Origin: an uncultured Dysosmobacter sp.
GTDB lineage: Bacteria; Bacillota; Clostridia; Oscillospirales; Oscillospiraceae
Direction: 5' to 3'
DNA: 64,000 nt
Assembly: GCA_934636905.1 (NCBI GenBank)
Contig: CAKUBJ010000003.1
Span: 7,667 to 71,666 of the forward strand
Part shown: in pieces, positions 8,590 to 16,918 of the stretch
Layout: every line of letters starts with the position of its first letter
Numbering within the stretch: the first letter of the stretch is position 1
Translations under genes and position numbers: made by a program
The notes under the pieces: generated by a model
The model's database searches: none
What the model was told of the DNA's origin: nothing
What the model saw: only the letters and a program-made list of their open reading frames with translations

Positions 8590-8958
8590 GTGGATATAAG
8601 TGTCAAACGCGGCGATATTTACTATGCCGATCTCTCCCCGGTGGTGGGCAGCGAACAGGGGGGCGTGCGGCCGGTGCTGATTATCCAGAACGATACCGGC
8701 AACCGCTACAGCCCCACGGTCATCGCGGCGGCAATCACCTCCCAGACGGGCAAAGCCCGCCTGCCGACACATATCGACCTCCCGGTGAACGAGCACTGCG
8801 GCCTCAACCGGAACTCCATCATCCTGCTGGAGCAGGTGCGGACGCTGGACAAAAAGCGTCTGCGGGAGCGGATGGGCCATGTGGAGGAAGAGGTCATGGA
8901 AAAGGTGGACACCGCCATTGCGGTGAGTTTCGGACTGCCCCACGACCAGCTGGTATAG
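8590..8958 (+). CDS. MazF/NdoA (PemK-type) endoribonuclease toxin
   Basis: Sequence-specific mRNA interferase of the MazF/EndoA family, about 122 aa. [25 protein letters not shown] is followed closely by the catalytic-core segments RPVLIIQND and VIAAAITSQ, a strong match to Bacillus NdoA. GTG 8590 has the best spacing from GGCGGAG; GTG 8581 would add MNF but overlaps the RBS. In Bacillus the order is alr, antitoxin ndoAI, ndoA. Here no antitoxin gene is visible: the alr-mazF gap contains the duplicated alr tail and hairpins. Antitoxin may be encoded elsewhere, or the protein may act alone. Confidence 0.93.
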   Translation: MDISVKRGDIYYADLSPVVGSEQGGVRPVLIIQNDTGNRYSPTVIAAAITSQTGKARLPTHIDLPVNEHCGLNRNSIILLEQVRTLDKKRLRERMGHVEEEVMEKVDTAIAVSFGLPHDQLV

Positions 8959-9029
8959 GAACGGAGGATACCCCCTTCCGGAGGCGGAGACGCCCTCCGG
9001 AAGGACATCATAAGGCAACGGAGGTACAT

Positions 9030-9521
9030 ATGAAAAACAGATGGGGACTGCGCCTGACGGCGCTGATGCTGGTAAGCGCCCTTGCGGCGGCAGGTGTTTC
9101 CGCGGCTGTGGAGCCGGGTTCCGCCAGCGATCCGCTGGTGACGCTGAGCTACCTGAACGAAACTTTCCTGGGGCAGGTTATGGCCGGGGTGGATCAGAAA
9201 ATCGCCGCCCGGAACAGCCGGCTGCTTCAGCAGTCCGGCGGCGGGACAGGCAGCGCCGCGGAATTTGCGGTGGTGACCCTCTCAAAGGGACAGACCCTCA
9301 CCGGGGACATCGGCTGCGAGGTGATGCTGCGCATCGGCTCCGCCTCCTGTGTGTCTCCCTCCAATCCGGGGCTGATTGACGAAACCGCCGGCACCACCCT
9401 GAATAACGGCGGCGCCCTGTCCGCCAACCATCTCTACATGATGACCATTGAGGGGCGGGGGGTCAAGGCAGGCGCCGACACCACCAAGCTGCTGGTACGG
9501 GGCACCTACACCGTAGGCTGA
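9030..9521 (+). CDS. Secreted protein of unknown function
   Basis: 163 aa with a Sec signal peptide: MKNRWGLRL, a hydrophobic core LTALMLVSALAAAGVSA, and probable cleavage near residue 26. The mature protein has a short helical stretch (LVTLSYLNETFLGQVMAGVDQKIAARN) and then a Gly/Thr-rich, beta-strand part ending KLLVRGTYTVG. I recognise no named domain. RBS CGGAGGTACAT precedes ATG 9030. Exported to the wall or medium by inference from the signal peptide. It lies 71 bases after mazF, and a hairpin lies downstream. Confidence 0.7.
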   Translation: MKNRWGLRLTALMLVSALAAAGVSAAVEPGSASDPLVTLSYLNETFLGQVMAGVDQKIAARNSRLLQQSGGGTGSAAEFAVVTLSKGQTLTGDIGCEVMLRIGSASCVSPSNPGLIDETAGTTLNNGGALSANHLYMMTIEGRGVKAGADTTKLLVRGTYTVG

Positions 9522-9579
9522 CGGAACCGCCTGTACGGCACTGCCGCGATTTCCGGAACCCCGCCGCATCATAGATTTC

Positions 9580-9609
9580 TCCGCCTGCGCATATGCTTGC
9601 GCAGGCGGA
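9580..9609 (+). other. 12-bp stem hairpin between unknown genes
   Basis: TCCGCCTGCGCA pairs perfectly with TGCGCAGGCGGA over a 6-base loop. There is no T tract (CCTTTG follows), so termination is uncertain. It sits just ahead of the RBS for the gene at 9634. Confidence 0.5.
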
Positions 9610-9633
9610 CCTTTGTATGGAGGAGGGGCTTCC

Positions 9634-10143
9634 ATGGACAAGTACCCGGTTTTTGAGGGGGAAAAGGCGGCAGGGGAGATGACGGTATACCCGGAGGCGC
9701 TGTATACGGTGTTTGCGGTTTCCTGTCCCCGGCGGGAGGGACTGTGGACGGCGTGGGCCGTGGGGGAAACGGGGAGCCTGCGCATCGGTGTCCCGGAGCC
9801 GGAGGACGGCTGTCTCCGCATCCGCCGCCGATTTTCCCAGCGGCTGACGGCGCCCCTTGGGACGCTCCTCAGAGGCGAACTGCGGCCGCTGGGGCAGGAG
9901 CGGGAGCGGTGGGAGCCCCTGCGGCCGGAAGCCCTGAAAAGCCCCTATCTCCGCCGCACACTGGGGCAGGCCGCCGGTGTTCTGACCTGCCGGGAGGAGG
10001 ACGGCTTTCGGATTGCCGTCCCCCGGGACGACACCCGCCCCTTTCCGCTGGAGGCCATGTTCTGCTTTGCCGTATTCCGCCGGGTGGAGGGGAAGCCCTG
10101 CTGGGTTTTCCGCTTTAACGGCAAAGAGTGGCCGGTTTTCTGA
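9634..10143 (+). CDS. Protein of unknown function
   Basis: 169 aa, no signal peptide or membrane segment. ATG 9634 (MDKYPVFEGEKAAGEMTVYPEALYTVF) follows GGAGGAGGGG at good spacing. It is rich in Arg and aromatic residues with alternating short strands and looks like a small cytoplasmic beta protein; the middle segment (SQRLTAPLGTLLRGELRPLG) is basic. I recognise no family. Coding is supported by the RBS, codon use like its neighbours and lack of a competing frame. It ends 105 bases before nrdR. Confidence 0.65.
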   Translation: MDKYPVFEGEKAAGEMTVYPEALYTVFAVSCPRREGLWTAWAVGETGSLRIGVPEPEDGCLRIRRRFSQRLTAPLGTLLRGELRPLGQERERWEPLRPEALKSPYLRRTLGQAAGVLTCREEDGFRIAVPRDDTRPFPLEAMFCFAVFRRVEGKPCWVFRFNGKEWPVF

Positions 10144-10248
10144 AAAAAGCGAAATTGGGGATACCATATTTCCGGCATTTGTGCTATACTACCCCTACTG
10201 AACGAACCGGGCTGCCGGAAACCGGAAGCCCCACAGGAGGTCATGGTT

Positions 10249-10704
10249 ATGAAATGCCCGTATTGCGGACACCCCGAGAGCAAGGTTATCGATTCCCGCC
10301 CTGCTGACGAAAACGCCAGCATCCGCCGCCGGCGGGAGTGCCTTTCCTGCGCCAAACGCTTCACCACCTACGAAACGGTGGAGAGCCTGCCCATGGTGGT
10401 TATCAAGAAGGATGGCAGCCGCCAGAGTTTTGACCGGCAGAAGGTGCTGCGGGGCATGATTCGCGCCTGCGAGAAGCGCCCTGTGGCACTGGCGGAACTG
10501 GAACGCATTGCCGACGAAATCGAGCAGGAACTTCAGAACTCCATGGAGCGGGAAATCCGCACGGAGGCCATCGGCGAAAAGGTGATGGAGCGGCTGCGGA
10601 AGGTGGACCAGGTGGCCTACGTCCGCTTTGCCTCCGTCTACCGCCAGTTCAAGGACATCGACACCTTCATGGCGGAACTGAACAAGCTCCTGGCGGAGAA
10701 GTAA
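10249..10704 (+). CDS. nrdR: Transcriptional repressor NrdR
   Basis: 151-aa repressor of ribonucleotide reductase genes. The N-terminal zinc ribbon uses CPYC at residues 3-6 and CLSC near 31-34; the ATP-cone domain (about 49-139) carries [16 protein letters not shown]. The start is ATG 10249, eight bases after AGGAGG; ATG 10243 also fits but is too close. A TATACT hexamer at 10185-10190 may be its -10 box, though no good -35 is visible. The reductase genes it should control are not in this window. Confidence 0.96.
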   Translation: MKCPYCGHPESKVIDSRPADENASIRRRRECLSCAKRFTTYETVESLPMVVIKKDGSRQSFDRQKVLRGMIRACEKRPVALAELERIADEIEQELQNSMEREIRTEAIGEKVMERLRKVDQVAYVRFASVYRQFKDIDTFMAELNKLLAEK

Positions 10705-10730
10705 CGGCGGTCATAGAAGGGAGAGAAAAG

Positions 10731-11120
10731 ATGGCAGCATTTTTAGCAATGATGCGACGGTTGTTCTTGGGAGCAATAATTGTGTCAATAATGTCAATAT
10801 GCATGAAAAGTCAGGGCGTTTTGTCCCCAATTTTGCCATGGGTATTAGTTTGCACAGTTATTCTATACTTAATGTTTGCACTATTTTCATGGTTGCACAC
10901 AAATGCGACTTTAAGAAAATTTTCACGGCAATATGACGTGGAATTTCCCCAAAAGAATTTCATTTCAGTTTTTTTAAGGGGATTGCTATTAGATATAATT
11001 TCACCTATTGAAGTAATTGTAAATCTTTTTAAGAAAAAATATTCTCCAGTTTTCATGTTTTTCAGTACATATGGCATAATAACTGTGTATGTTATTCTAT
11101 GGTTTGCTGCAATACGATAA
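10731..11120 (+). CDS. Small AT-rich membrane protein of unknown function
   Basis: 129 aa with three to four hydrophobic segments (about 12-28, 33-53, 77-95 and 105-126) separated by a short basic loop (LRKFSRQYDVEFPQKN). RBS GGGAGAGAAAAG precedes ATG 10731. The gene and its 3' flank are strikingly AT-rich (about two thirds A+T) compared with about 60 percent GC around it, and codon use differs accordingly, which suggests recent acquisition. No family recognised. No transposase or direct repeat flanks were seen. Confidence 0.6.
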   Translation: MAAFLAMMRRLFLGAIIVSIMSICMKSQGVLSPILPWVLVCTVILYLMFALFSWLHTNATLRKFSRQYDVEFPQKNFISVFLRGLLLDIISPIEVIVNLFKKKYSPVFMFFSTYGIITVYVILWFAAIR

Positions 11121-11192
11121 AGTGTCAAAAAAATTCTTATAACGAGCACGTAATGCGATAGGCTTTGTGTTGCTGTGTTCATTTACAAAAAT

Positions 11193-11576
11193 TTACAGCA
11201 CATTTCGGATATTCATGGCTTCCATCTCTGCAATGAGCCGCAGTTGATCCCGGAGGTCGGACAGTTCTGCGTGAAATTCCGTGATCTCCTCCGTTTCCGC
11301 AAAGGCGATGGCCCGGCGGTACATGGCTTCCGCATCGTCCACCGCGTCGTGGTGAGAGACGATATGGAGATAGGTCTGGCAGTGGGACCAGTCGTCGTAG
11401 CTTTCCCACAGGGCGTCCAGCGCCTCCGGCCATTCACCGGCGAGAGCCAGCTGATCCGCCTGCTGAAGCTGGGCGCGCCAGCGGCCGGTTTCCGTGTCCA
11501 TGTGCCGGATGTTCCACAGGGAGAAGGCCAGCAGTGCCGCCAGAACCAGCAGGGGCGGCAGAAGCATCCGCTTCAT
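11193..11576 (-). CDS. DUF4363 family protein
   Basis: 127 aa with one N-terminal membrane anchor (MKRMLLPPLLVLAALLAFSLW) and a helical outer domain (QLQQADQLALAGEWPEALDALWESYDDW...), the pattern of DUF4363 proteins. ATG 11576 follows AAGGAGG and overlaps the stop of the DUF421 gene by four bases (ATGA), so translation is coupled. DUF4363 and DUF421 genes are paired in many Clostridia; their function is unknown. Confidence 0.8.
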   Translation of the reverse strand: MKRMLLPPLLVLAALLAFSLWNIRHMDTETGRWRAQLQQADQLALAGEWPEALDALWESYDDWSHCQTYLHIVSHHDAVDDAEAMYRRAIAFAETEEITEFHAELSDLRDQLRLIAEMEAMNIRNVL

Positions 11577-12247
11577 GTGGCCTCCTTGGGAACGCACAGG
11601 ACGGCCCCGTTTTCATCCACCGTCAGGAGAAAGACCTCCCCGGCGGTGCGGCGTTCCTTTTTCAGCACCGATTGCAGCCAGACCTCGTCCCGGCCGCAGC
11701 GGCGGAGATTTTTCCGCAGGATCCGGCCGTCGTTGATGAGGACGGTGGGGAGGGTGCTCTCCTTGGGCGTCAGCCCCAATTCCTCTGCTGTGGGGGGCTT
11801 CTGCCGCGCCCATGGCAGGACGGACAGCTGCCCGGAATTTTCCAGCACGGCGTACTGCACCTCCTCAATGGAGGCGCAGCCCTGCCCCCGCAGCTGCTCC
11901 AGCAGTTCATCCAGCGTGTAGCGGTTTTTCCGCATGGCGTCCTGCTGTACTTTCCCGCTGCGGATCAGGACCGTCGGGGTGCCGCACATCACCTCCCGGA
12001 ACCGCAGGCTCAGCAGGGAAAGCTGGCTCAGCAGCAGCGACAGGGACAGCAGCGTCAGAATGGGGATGACCCCGGCCAGCAGCGGAATGCCGAAGTCCTG
12101 CATGGGCACCGTGGCCAGATCCGAGATCATCATGGTCAGCACCAGTTCGCTGGGCTCCAGTTCACCAATCTGCCGCTTGCCCATAAGCCGCAGACCCAGC
12201 ATGATGAGGAAGTAGAGAATCACCGTGCGGCACAGCGCGGTCATCAT
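11573..12247 (-). CDS. DUF421 (YetF-like) membrane protein
   Basis: 224 aa. Three N-terminal membrane segments (about 5-22, 38-55, 59-80), with the family signature GKRQIGELEPSELV between the first two, then a soluble DUF421 domain (FREVMCGTPTVLIRSGKVQQDAMRKNRYTLDELLEQLR and onward). These proteins sit in the inner membrane with the C-terminal domain in the cytoplasm; function is unresolved. It is first in a two-gene unit with the DUF4363 gene. Start ATG 12247 is preceded by AAAGGGGGCG. Confidence 0.88.
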   Translation of the reverse strand: MMTALCRTVILYFLIMLGLRLMGKRQIGELEPSELVLTMMISDLATVPMQDFGIPLLAGVIPILTLLSLSLLLSQLSLLSLRFREVMCGTPTVLIRSGKVQQDAMRKNRYTLDELLEQLRGQGCASIEEVQYAVLENSGQLSVLPWARQKPPTAEELGLTPKESTLPTVLINDGRILRKNLRRCGRDEVWLQSVLKKERRTAGEVFLLTVDENGAVLCVPKEAT

Positions 12248-12336
12248 GTGCGTCGCCCCCTTTCCGCCCAGTATAGGCGGATTTTGGAAAATTTATGCGG
12301 CGCACCCGCAACATTTGAAAATTTACATTTTCCCCC

Positions 12337-12365
12337 TTGCATCCCGCCGGAAAAGCGGATATGAT
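12337..12365 (+). promoter_or_regulatory. Promoter of glmM
   Basis: TTGCAT (12337-12342), 17-base spacer, TATGAT (12360-12365); the start codon is 44 bases downstream. Confidence 0.7.
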
Positions 12366-12408
12366 GGGGAAGCTTTCCATACAAACAATCAAAGGAGCAT
12401 AGGTTTCT

Positions 12409-13773
12409 ATGGGTAAATATTTTGGAACAGACGGCTTTCGGGGAAAGGCCGGCGTAGACCTGACGGCGGAACACGCCTTTCAGGTAGGGCGCTTCCTTGG
12501 CTGGTATTACAGCCGGCAGCATACGGAGGATTCCGCCCGCATCGTCATCGGCAAGGACACCCGGCGTTCCTCTTATATGTTTGAAAACGCGCTGGCGGCG
12601 GGAATTGCCTCCTCCGGCGCAGACGCCTACCTGCTGCACGTCACCACCACCCCCTGTGTCAGCTACATCACCCGGACGGAGAATTTCGACTGCGGCGTGA
12701 TGATTTCCGCCAGCCACAATCCCTTCTATGACAACGGCATCAAGCTGATGAACGGCGTGGGGGAGAAGATGGACGACGCCCTTCAGGCGGAACTGGAGGC
12801 CTTCATTGACGGCGACCCTGCGTACCTTCCCTGGGCAACGGAGGGGAAAATCGGCAAGACCATCGATTTCTATTCCGGCCGCAACCGCTACATCGGCTAC
12901 CTGACGGGGCTGCCCTCCCGCTCCTTTGAAAAGCACAGGGTGGGACTGGACTGCGCCAACGGCAGCGCATGGATGATTGGCCGGGCGGTGTTTGACGCCC
13001 TGGGGGCCAAAACCTGCGTCATCAACGACCAGCCCGACGGTGTGAACATCAACATGAACTGCGGCTCCACCCATATCGAGGGGCTTCAGCTTTACGTCCG
13101 GGAGCACCATCTGGATGTGGGCTTCGCCTTTGACGGCGACGCCGACCGCTGCCTTGCCGTAGACGAGCGGGGCGAGGTACTCAACGGCGACAAAATCATG
13201 TATATCTGCGCCAGATACCTCAAGGAGCGGGGACAGCTGCCCGGAGACACGGTGGTGACCACCGTCATGAGCAATTTCGGCTTGTACAAGGCGCTGGACA
13301 AGGCGGGCATCCGCTATGAGAAGACCGCCGTAGGCGACCGGTATGTGTATGAAAACATGAAGGAGAACGATTTTGTGCTGGGCGGCGAGCAGTCCGGCCA
13401 TATCATCTTCCGGAAGTACGCCCACACCGGCGACGGGCTGATTACCGCCCTGATGCTCATGCAGGTGATGATTGACACCCGGCTGCCCCTGAGCGTGCTG
13501 GCCTCCGGCGTCACCATGTACCCGCAGGTGCTGAAAAATGTCCGGGTGGACGACAAGGACAACACGCTGGCGGACGCTGCGGTGCAGGCTGCCGTGGAGG
13601 AATGCACCGCCCAGCTGGGGGATTCCGGCCGGGTGCTGCTGCGGAAGAGCGGCACGGAGCCGGTGCTCCGGGTCATGGCGGAGGCCGGCACGACGGAGGA
13701 ATGCGAAAAGCAGGTAGACCGCATCATTGACGCCATGGAGCGCAGCGGCCATCTGATTGAGGTGAAGAAGTAA
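12409..13773 (+). CDS. glmM: Phosphoglucosamine mutase
   Basis: Converts glucosamine-6-phosphate to glucosamine-1-phosphate for UDP-GlcNAc and peptidoglycan. 454 aa, standard length. N-terminal MGKYFGTDGFRG, catalytic phosphoserine S102 in ISASHNP, metal-binding DGDADRCLAV near residue 243, sugar-phosphate loop RKSGTEPVLRVM near the C-terminus. RBS AAAGGAG upstream of ATG 12409. The stop shares a base with the next start (TAATG). With glmS 1 kb downstream this forms an amino-sugar block. Confidence 0.96.
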   Translation: MGKYFGTDGFRGKAGVDLTAEHAFQVGRFLGWYYSRQHTEDSARIVIGKDTRRSSYMFENALAAGIASSGADAYLLHVTTTPCVSYITRTENFDCGVMISASHNPFYDNGIKLMNGVGEKMDDALQAELEAFIDGDPAYLPWATEGKIGKTIDFYSGRNRYIGYLTGLPSRSFEKHRVGLDCANGSAWMIGRAVFDALGAKTCVINDQPDGVNINMNCGSTHIEGLQLYVREHHLDVGFAFDGDADRCLAVDERGEVLNGDKIMYICARYLKERGQLPGDTVVTTVMSNFGLYKALDKAGIRYEKTAVGDRYVYENMKENDFVLGGEQSGHIIFRKYAHTGDGLITALMLMQVMIDTRLPLSVLASGVTMYPQVLKNVRVDDKDNTLADAAVQAAVEECTAQLGDSGRVLLRKSGTEPVLRVMAEAGTTEECEKQVDRIIDAMERSGHLIEVKK

Positions 13774-14453
13774 TGCTGACAGTGAAGGAACTCTATGACC
13801 TGAGCCATACTCTGGCCGGGGACTATCTGGCGCAGTTTACCTATCCCTGGGAGGCGCTGGCCGGGATTTCCCACCTGATTCTGGAAATCGGCAAAAATCT
13901 GCCGGAGGAGGAATTTTACCATCCCACCGACTGGGACGGCCATGTTCTGGAGGATGTCTGGGTGGCAAAGGACGCCACGGTGTTCAAAACCGCCTATCTC
14001 CACGGCCCCTGCATCATCGGCCATGGGACGGAGGTGCGCCAGTGCGCCTTTATCCGGGGCAGCGCACTGGTGGGGGATCACTGCGTGGTGGGAAACTCCA
14101 CGGAACTGAAAAACGTGATTCTGTTTGACAACGTGCAGGTGCCCCACTATAATTATGTGGGGGATTCCATTCTGGGCTACAAGGCGCACATGGGCGCCGG
14201 CTCCATCACCTCCAACGTCAAGAGCGACAAGCTGCCGGTGGTGGTGAAGGACGGCACGGAGCAGGTGGAAACCGGCCGGAAAAAGGTGGGCGCCATGCTG
14301 GGTGACCGGGTGGAAATCGGCTGCAACAGCGTGCTGAACCCCGGCACCGTTATCGGCCCGGATTCCAATGTATATCCCACGTCCTGTGTCCGGGGGGTTA
14401 TCCCGGCGAACCATATTTACAAGGACGAAGAGCATATCATTGCAAAAAAGTGA
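13773..14453 (+). CDS. Left-handed beta-helix protein, GlmU/UDP-GlcNAc pyrophosphorylase-like
   Basis: 226 aa. After a short N-terminal helical part (1-60), hexapeptide repeats from about 60 to 210 (VWVAKDATVFKTAYLHGPCIIGHGTEVRQC..., VIGPDSNVYPTSCVRG) give a left-handed beta-helix like the acetyltransferase half of GlmU. The pyrophosphorylase half of GlmU is absent, so it is not a full GlmU. Translational overlap with glmM (TAATG) suggests a nucleotide-sugar role, perhaps acyl transfer, but substrate is unknown. Confidence 0.8.
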   Translation: MLTVKELYDLSHTLAGDYLAQFTYPWEALAGISHLILEIGKNLPEEEFYHPTDWDGHVLEDVWVAKDATVFKTAYLHGPCIIGHGTEVRQCAFIRGSALVGDHCVVGNSTELKNVILFDNVQVPHYNYVGDSILGYKAHMGAGSITSNVKSDKLPVVVKDGTEQVETGRKKVGAMLGDRVEIGCNSVLNPGTVIGPDSNVYPTSCVRGVIPANHIYKDEEHIIAKK

Positions 14454-14462
14454 GTTGACTGC

Positions 14463-14494
14463 GCCGGGACGGCGGCTGCCGCCCCGGTGTTTTC
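14463..14494 (+). terminator. Intrinsic terminator of glmM operon
   Basis: CGCCGGGACGGCGG pairs imperfectly with CTGCCGCCCCGG and is followed by TGTTTTC. It separates the glmM unit from the glmS leader. Confidence 0.65.
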
Positions 14495-14544
14495 ATAAAA
14501 GACGCAGAACAGGAAAGGAGGAACCGGGAATTTTTCCCATGAAC

Positions 14545-14725
14545 AGCGCCATGTGCCTGTAAAATAAAACTACTTTACAGAGTTTGACTTTACAGGATAA
14601 CGAGGAGAGGGGAGTATCGAAAATTCGGCGGATGCCCCTCCGTGGCCGCAGCCATGTGACAGATTTCGCAAATACGGAGGCAACTCCGGAACAGAGAGGA
14701 ATCTGACTGCGGAGAAAGCGGCAAA
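14545..14725 (+). ncRNA. glmS ribozyme (glucosamine-6-phosphate-dependent self-cleaving riboswitch)
   Basis: The leader holds the conserved glmS ribozyme parts in order: cleavage site A|GCGCC at 14545/14546, P1 arms, AACGAGGAGAGGGGAG-TATCGAAAATTCGGCGGATGCCCC from 14600 on (core plus P2.1/P2.2 region), then P3/P4-like stems including ACGGAGGCAACTCCG and the AGAGAGGAATCTGACTGCGGAG end. Binding of GlcN6P triggers cleavage and lowers glmS expression. CCTGTAAA (14556-14563) has two possible partners, TTTACAG (14574-14580) and TTTACAGG (14589-14596). Confidence 0.96.
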
Positions 14726-14774
14726 TCTCTGCGCGTTTGTCCTTTTGAATCAACTTTCAGGAGGATTTTTTACC

Positions 14775-16613
14775 ATGTGTGGAATTATCGGTTATGTGGG
14801 CCGTCAGGAGGCGGCCCCGATTTTGCTGGACGGACTGGCCCGGATGGAATACCGGGGCTACGACTCCGCCGGCGTGGCGGTGCGGTCTGAAACCAGAGGG
14901 CTTCAGGTGCACAAATCCAAGGGACGCCTTCAGGCGCTTTCGGACATGATTCACGGCGGCGCGGATGTGGAGGGCACCCTGGGCATCGGACATACCCGCT
15001 GGGCCACCCACGGGGAACCCAACGACATCAATGCCCACCCCCACGTCAGTGAGGACGGCCGGATTGCGCTGGTGCATAACGGCATCATCGAAAACTATAT
15101 GGAAATCAAGCAGCAGCTTCTGCGCCACGGCGTCACCTTCCAGTCGGACACCGACACGGAGGTGGTGGCACAGCTGCTGGAGTTCCACTACAAAGAGTGT
15201 CACAATATGCTGGAGGCCGTGGGACGGGTACTGCGGCGGATTGAAGGCTCCTACGCCTTCGGCATCATCTGCGCCGACTATCCCAACGCCCTCATCGCTG
15301 CCCGGAAGGACAGTCCCCTTATCATCGGCTGCGGGGAGGGGGAGAACTTCATCGCCTCCGACGTGACGGCAATCATCAGCCATACCCGGGACGTCATCTA
15401 TATGGAGGACGGCGAAATCGCCGTCCTGACGGCGGAGGGCGTCAGCCTTTTCAACGATGAGATGGATCCCATTGAAAAACCCCACAGCCATATCGACTGG
15501 GACGTTTCCGCCGCGGAAAAGGGGGGCTATCCCCATTTCATGCTCAAGGAGATTTTCGAGCAGCCGGAGGCCATCCGCAAGACCGTCTCCCCCCGCATCC
15601 GGGACGGCCGGGTGGTGCTGGACGACGTGCATCTGACGAAGGAGTATATTGAGAGCGTCAGCCGCATTTTCATTGTGGCCTGCGGCTCCAGTTACCATGT
15701 GGGCATGGTCAGCAAATACAACTGGGAGCGCCTGCTGCGCCGGCCGGTGGAGGTATGCCTTGCCTCGGAATTCCGCTACTGCAATCCGCTGGTGGATGCC
15801 CATTCTCTGGTGATCTTCATCAGCCAGTCCGGTGAAACACTGGATACCATGGCGGCTCTGCGGGAAACCAGACGGCTTGGGGGACGGACGCTGGCGGTGG
15901 TGAACGTGGTGGGTTCCTCCATCGCAAGAGAGGCCGACGATGTGCTCTACACCTGGGCCGGTCCGGAAATCGCCGTGGCCACCACCAAGGGCTACTCCAC
16001 CCAGCTGGTGCTGATGGATTTGATTGCCCTGTATCTGGGGGATTTGCTGGGCACCGTTGAGAGGGAAGAATACGAAGCCATTCTCCACGAACTGGAATGC
16101 CTGCCGGAGAAGCTGAAGCAGGTTCTGGCCAGCACGGAGGATGTGAAGTACTTCGCTTCCCGGTATTTCAACCACGATTCCATTTTCTTCATCGGCCGGA
16201 ATCTGGACTACGCCATGGGTCTGGAAGGCTCCCTGAAGCTGAAGGAAATCAGCTATATCCACTCCGAGGCTTACGCCTCCGGCGAACTGAAGCACGGCAC
16301 CATCTCCCTCATCGAGCCGGGGACGCTGGTGATTGCTCTGGGCACCTACGCGCCGCTGTTTGACAAGGCCATGAGCAACGTGGTGGAGGTGAAGGCCCGG
16401 GGCGCCGAGGTGCTGGCGCTGACCACGGAATCTTTCCGGGAGAAGATGGCCCGCACGGCGGACAGTACGCTGGCGGTGCCGGAAACCCATCCGGTGGTGC
16501 AGCCCTCTCTGGGCGCTGTATCCCTCCAGCTGTTTGCCTATTATGTGGCGCTCCAGCGGGGATGCGACATCGATAAGCCCCGGAATCTGGCCAAGAGCGT
16601 AACGGTGGAATAA
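14775..16613 (+). CDS. glmS: Glutamine--fructose-6-phosphate aminotransferase (isomerising)
   Basis: Makes glucosamine-6-phosphate from fructose-6-phosphate and glutamine. 612 aa, normal. MCGIIGYVG gives the N-terminal nucleophile Cys after Met removal; glutaminase domain to about 225, then two SIS sugar-isomerase domains (for example ACGSSYHV, SQSGETLDT) and the canonical C-terminus KPRNLAKSVTVE. ATG 14775 follows AGGAGG by ten bases. Controlled by the upstream ribozyme. The final 55 bases with the stop are repeated at 16773-16827 beyond a hairpin element. Confidence 0.98.
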   Translation: MCGIIGYVGRQEAAPILLDGLARMEYRGYDSAGVAVRSETRGLQVHKSKGRLQALSDMIHGGADVEGTLGIGHTRWATHGEPNDINAHPHVSEDGRIALVHNGIIENYMEIKQQLLRHGVTFQSDTDTEVVAQLLEFHYKECHNMLEAVGRVLRRIEGSYAFGIICADYPNALIAARKDSPLIIGCGEGENFIASDVTAIISHTRDVIYMEDGEIAVLTAEGVSLFNDEMDPIEKPHSHIDWDVSAAEKGGYPHFMLKEIFEQPEAIRKTVSPRIRDGRVVLDDVHLTKEYIESVSRIFIVACGSSYHVGMVSKYNWERLLRRPVEVCLASEFRYCNPLVDAHSLVIFISQSGETLDTMAALRETRRLGGRTLAVVNVVGSSIAREADDVLYTWAGPEIAVATTKGYSTQLVLMDLIALYLGDLLGTVEREEYEAILHELECLPEKLKQVLASTEDVKYFASRYFNHDSIFFIGRNLDYAMGLEGSLKLKEISYIHSEAYASGELKHGTISLIEPGTLVIALGTYAPLFDKAMSNVVEVKARGAEVLALTTESFREKMARTADSTLAVPETHPVVQPSLGAVSLQLFAYYVALQRGCDIDKPRNLAKSVTVE

Positions 16614-16614
16614 C

Positions 16615-16772
16615 ACGGGAATTTCCGGGAGGACGCAGCCCCGCTGGAATCGCCGCAGGTGCGGCGCCAAGCATTCTGCGCCTTCTGCGCAGAATCTTGA
16701 AATCGGCCGGATTCACTCCGGACGATTTGAGTGAAATTCAGGGTTCCCTCAAAAGCAGGGCTTTTGAGGGAC
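16615..16772. repeat. Five-hairpin intergenic element, copy 2 (after glmS)
   Basis: Second member of the element seen after alr. In order: CGCCGC-AGGT-GCGGCG (16651-16666), ATTCTGCGC-CTTCT-GCGCAGAAT (16673-16695), CCGGA-TTCAC-TCCGG (16707-16721), a weak ATTT-GAGTG-AAAT (16724-16736) and TCCCTCAAAAG-CAGGG-CTTTTGAGGGA (16745-16771). Linkers CAAGC, CTTGAAAT and CAGGGT are identical to copy 1; stems 2 and 5 differ completely yet pair fully, which is covariation. About 36 extra bases (16615-16650) precede the first hairpin. Confidence 0.8.
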
Positions 16773-16827
16773 GGATGCGACATCGATAAGCCCCGGAATC
16801 TGGCCAAGAGCGTGACGGTGGAATAAC
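16773..16827 (+). repeat. Duplicate of the glmS 3' end
   Basis: 54 of 55 bases match 16560-16614, the glmS tail with its stop codon. The copy would read GCDIDKPRNLAKSVTVE-stop in frame but has no start. Same arrangement as at alr, with a different duplicated length (55 versus 86 bp). Confidence 0.9.
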
Positions 16828-16872
16828 GGAAGCGATTTACATAATTTTCCGGGGCAAATTTCCAACTGCATA

Positions 16873-16901
16873 TTGACCCCTGTACCCCTTTCCGGTATAA
16901 T
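16873..16901 (+). promoter_or_regulatory. Strong promoter upstream of the SLH-lysozyme gene
   Basis: TTGACC (16873-16878), 17-base spacer, TATAAT (16896-16901). Predicted start about 16908, only some ten bases ahead of an intrinsic terminator. Confidence 0.75.
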
Positions 16902-16918
16902 GCCGGTAGGGCGACATA

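Noticed and set aside
12244-13752. 502-residue minus-strand frame opposite glmM
   Set aside because: Antisense of an unambiguous glmM with a good promoter.
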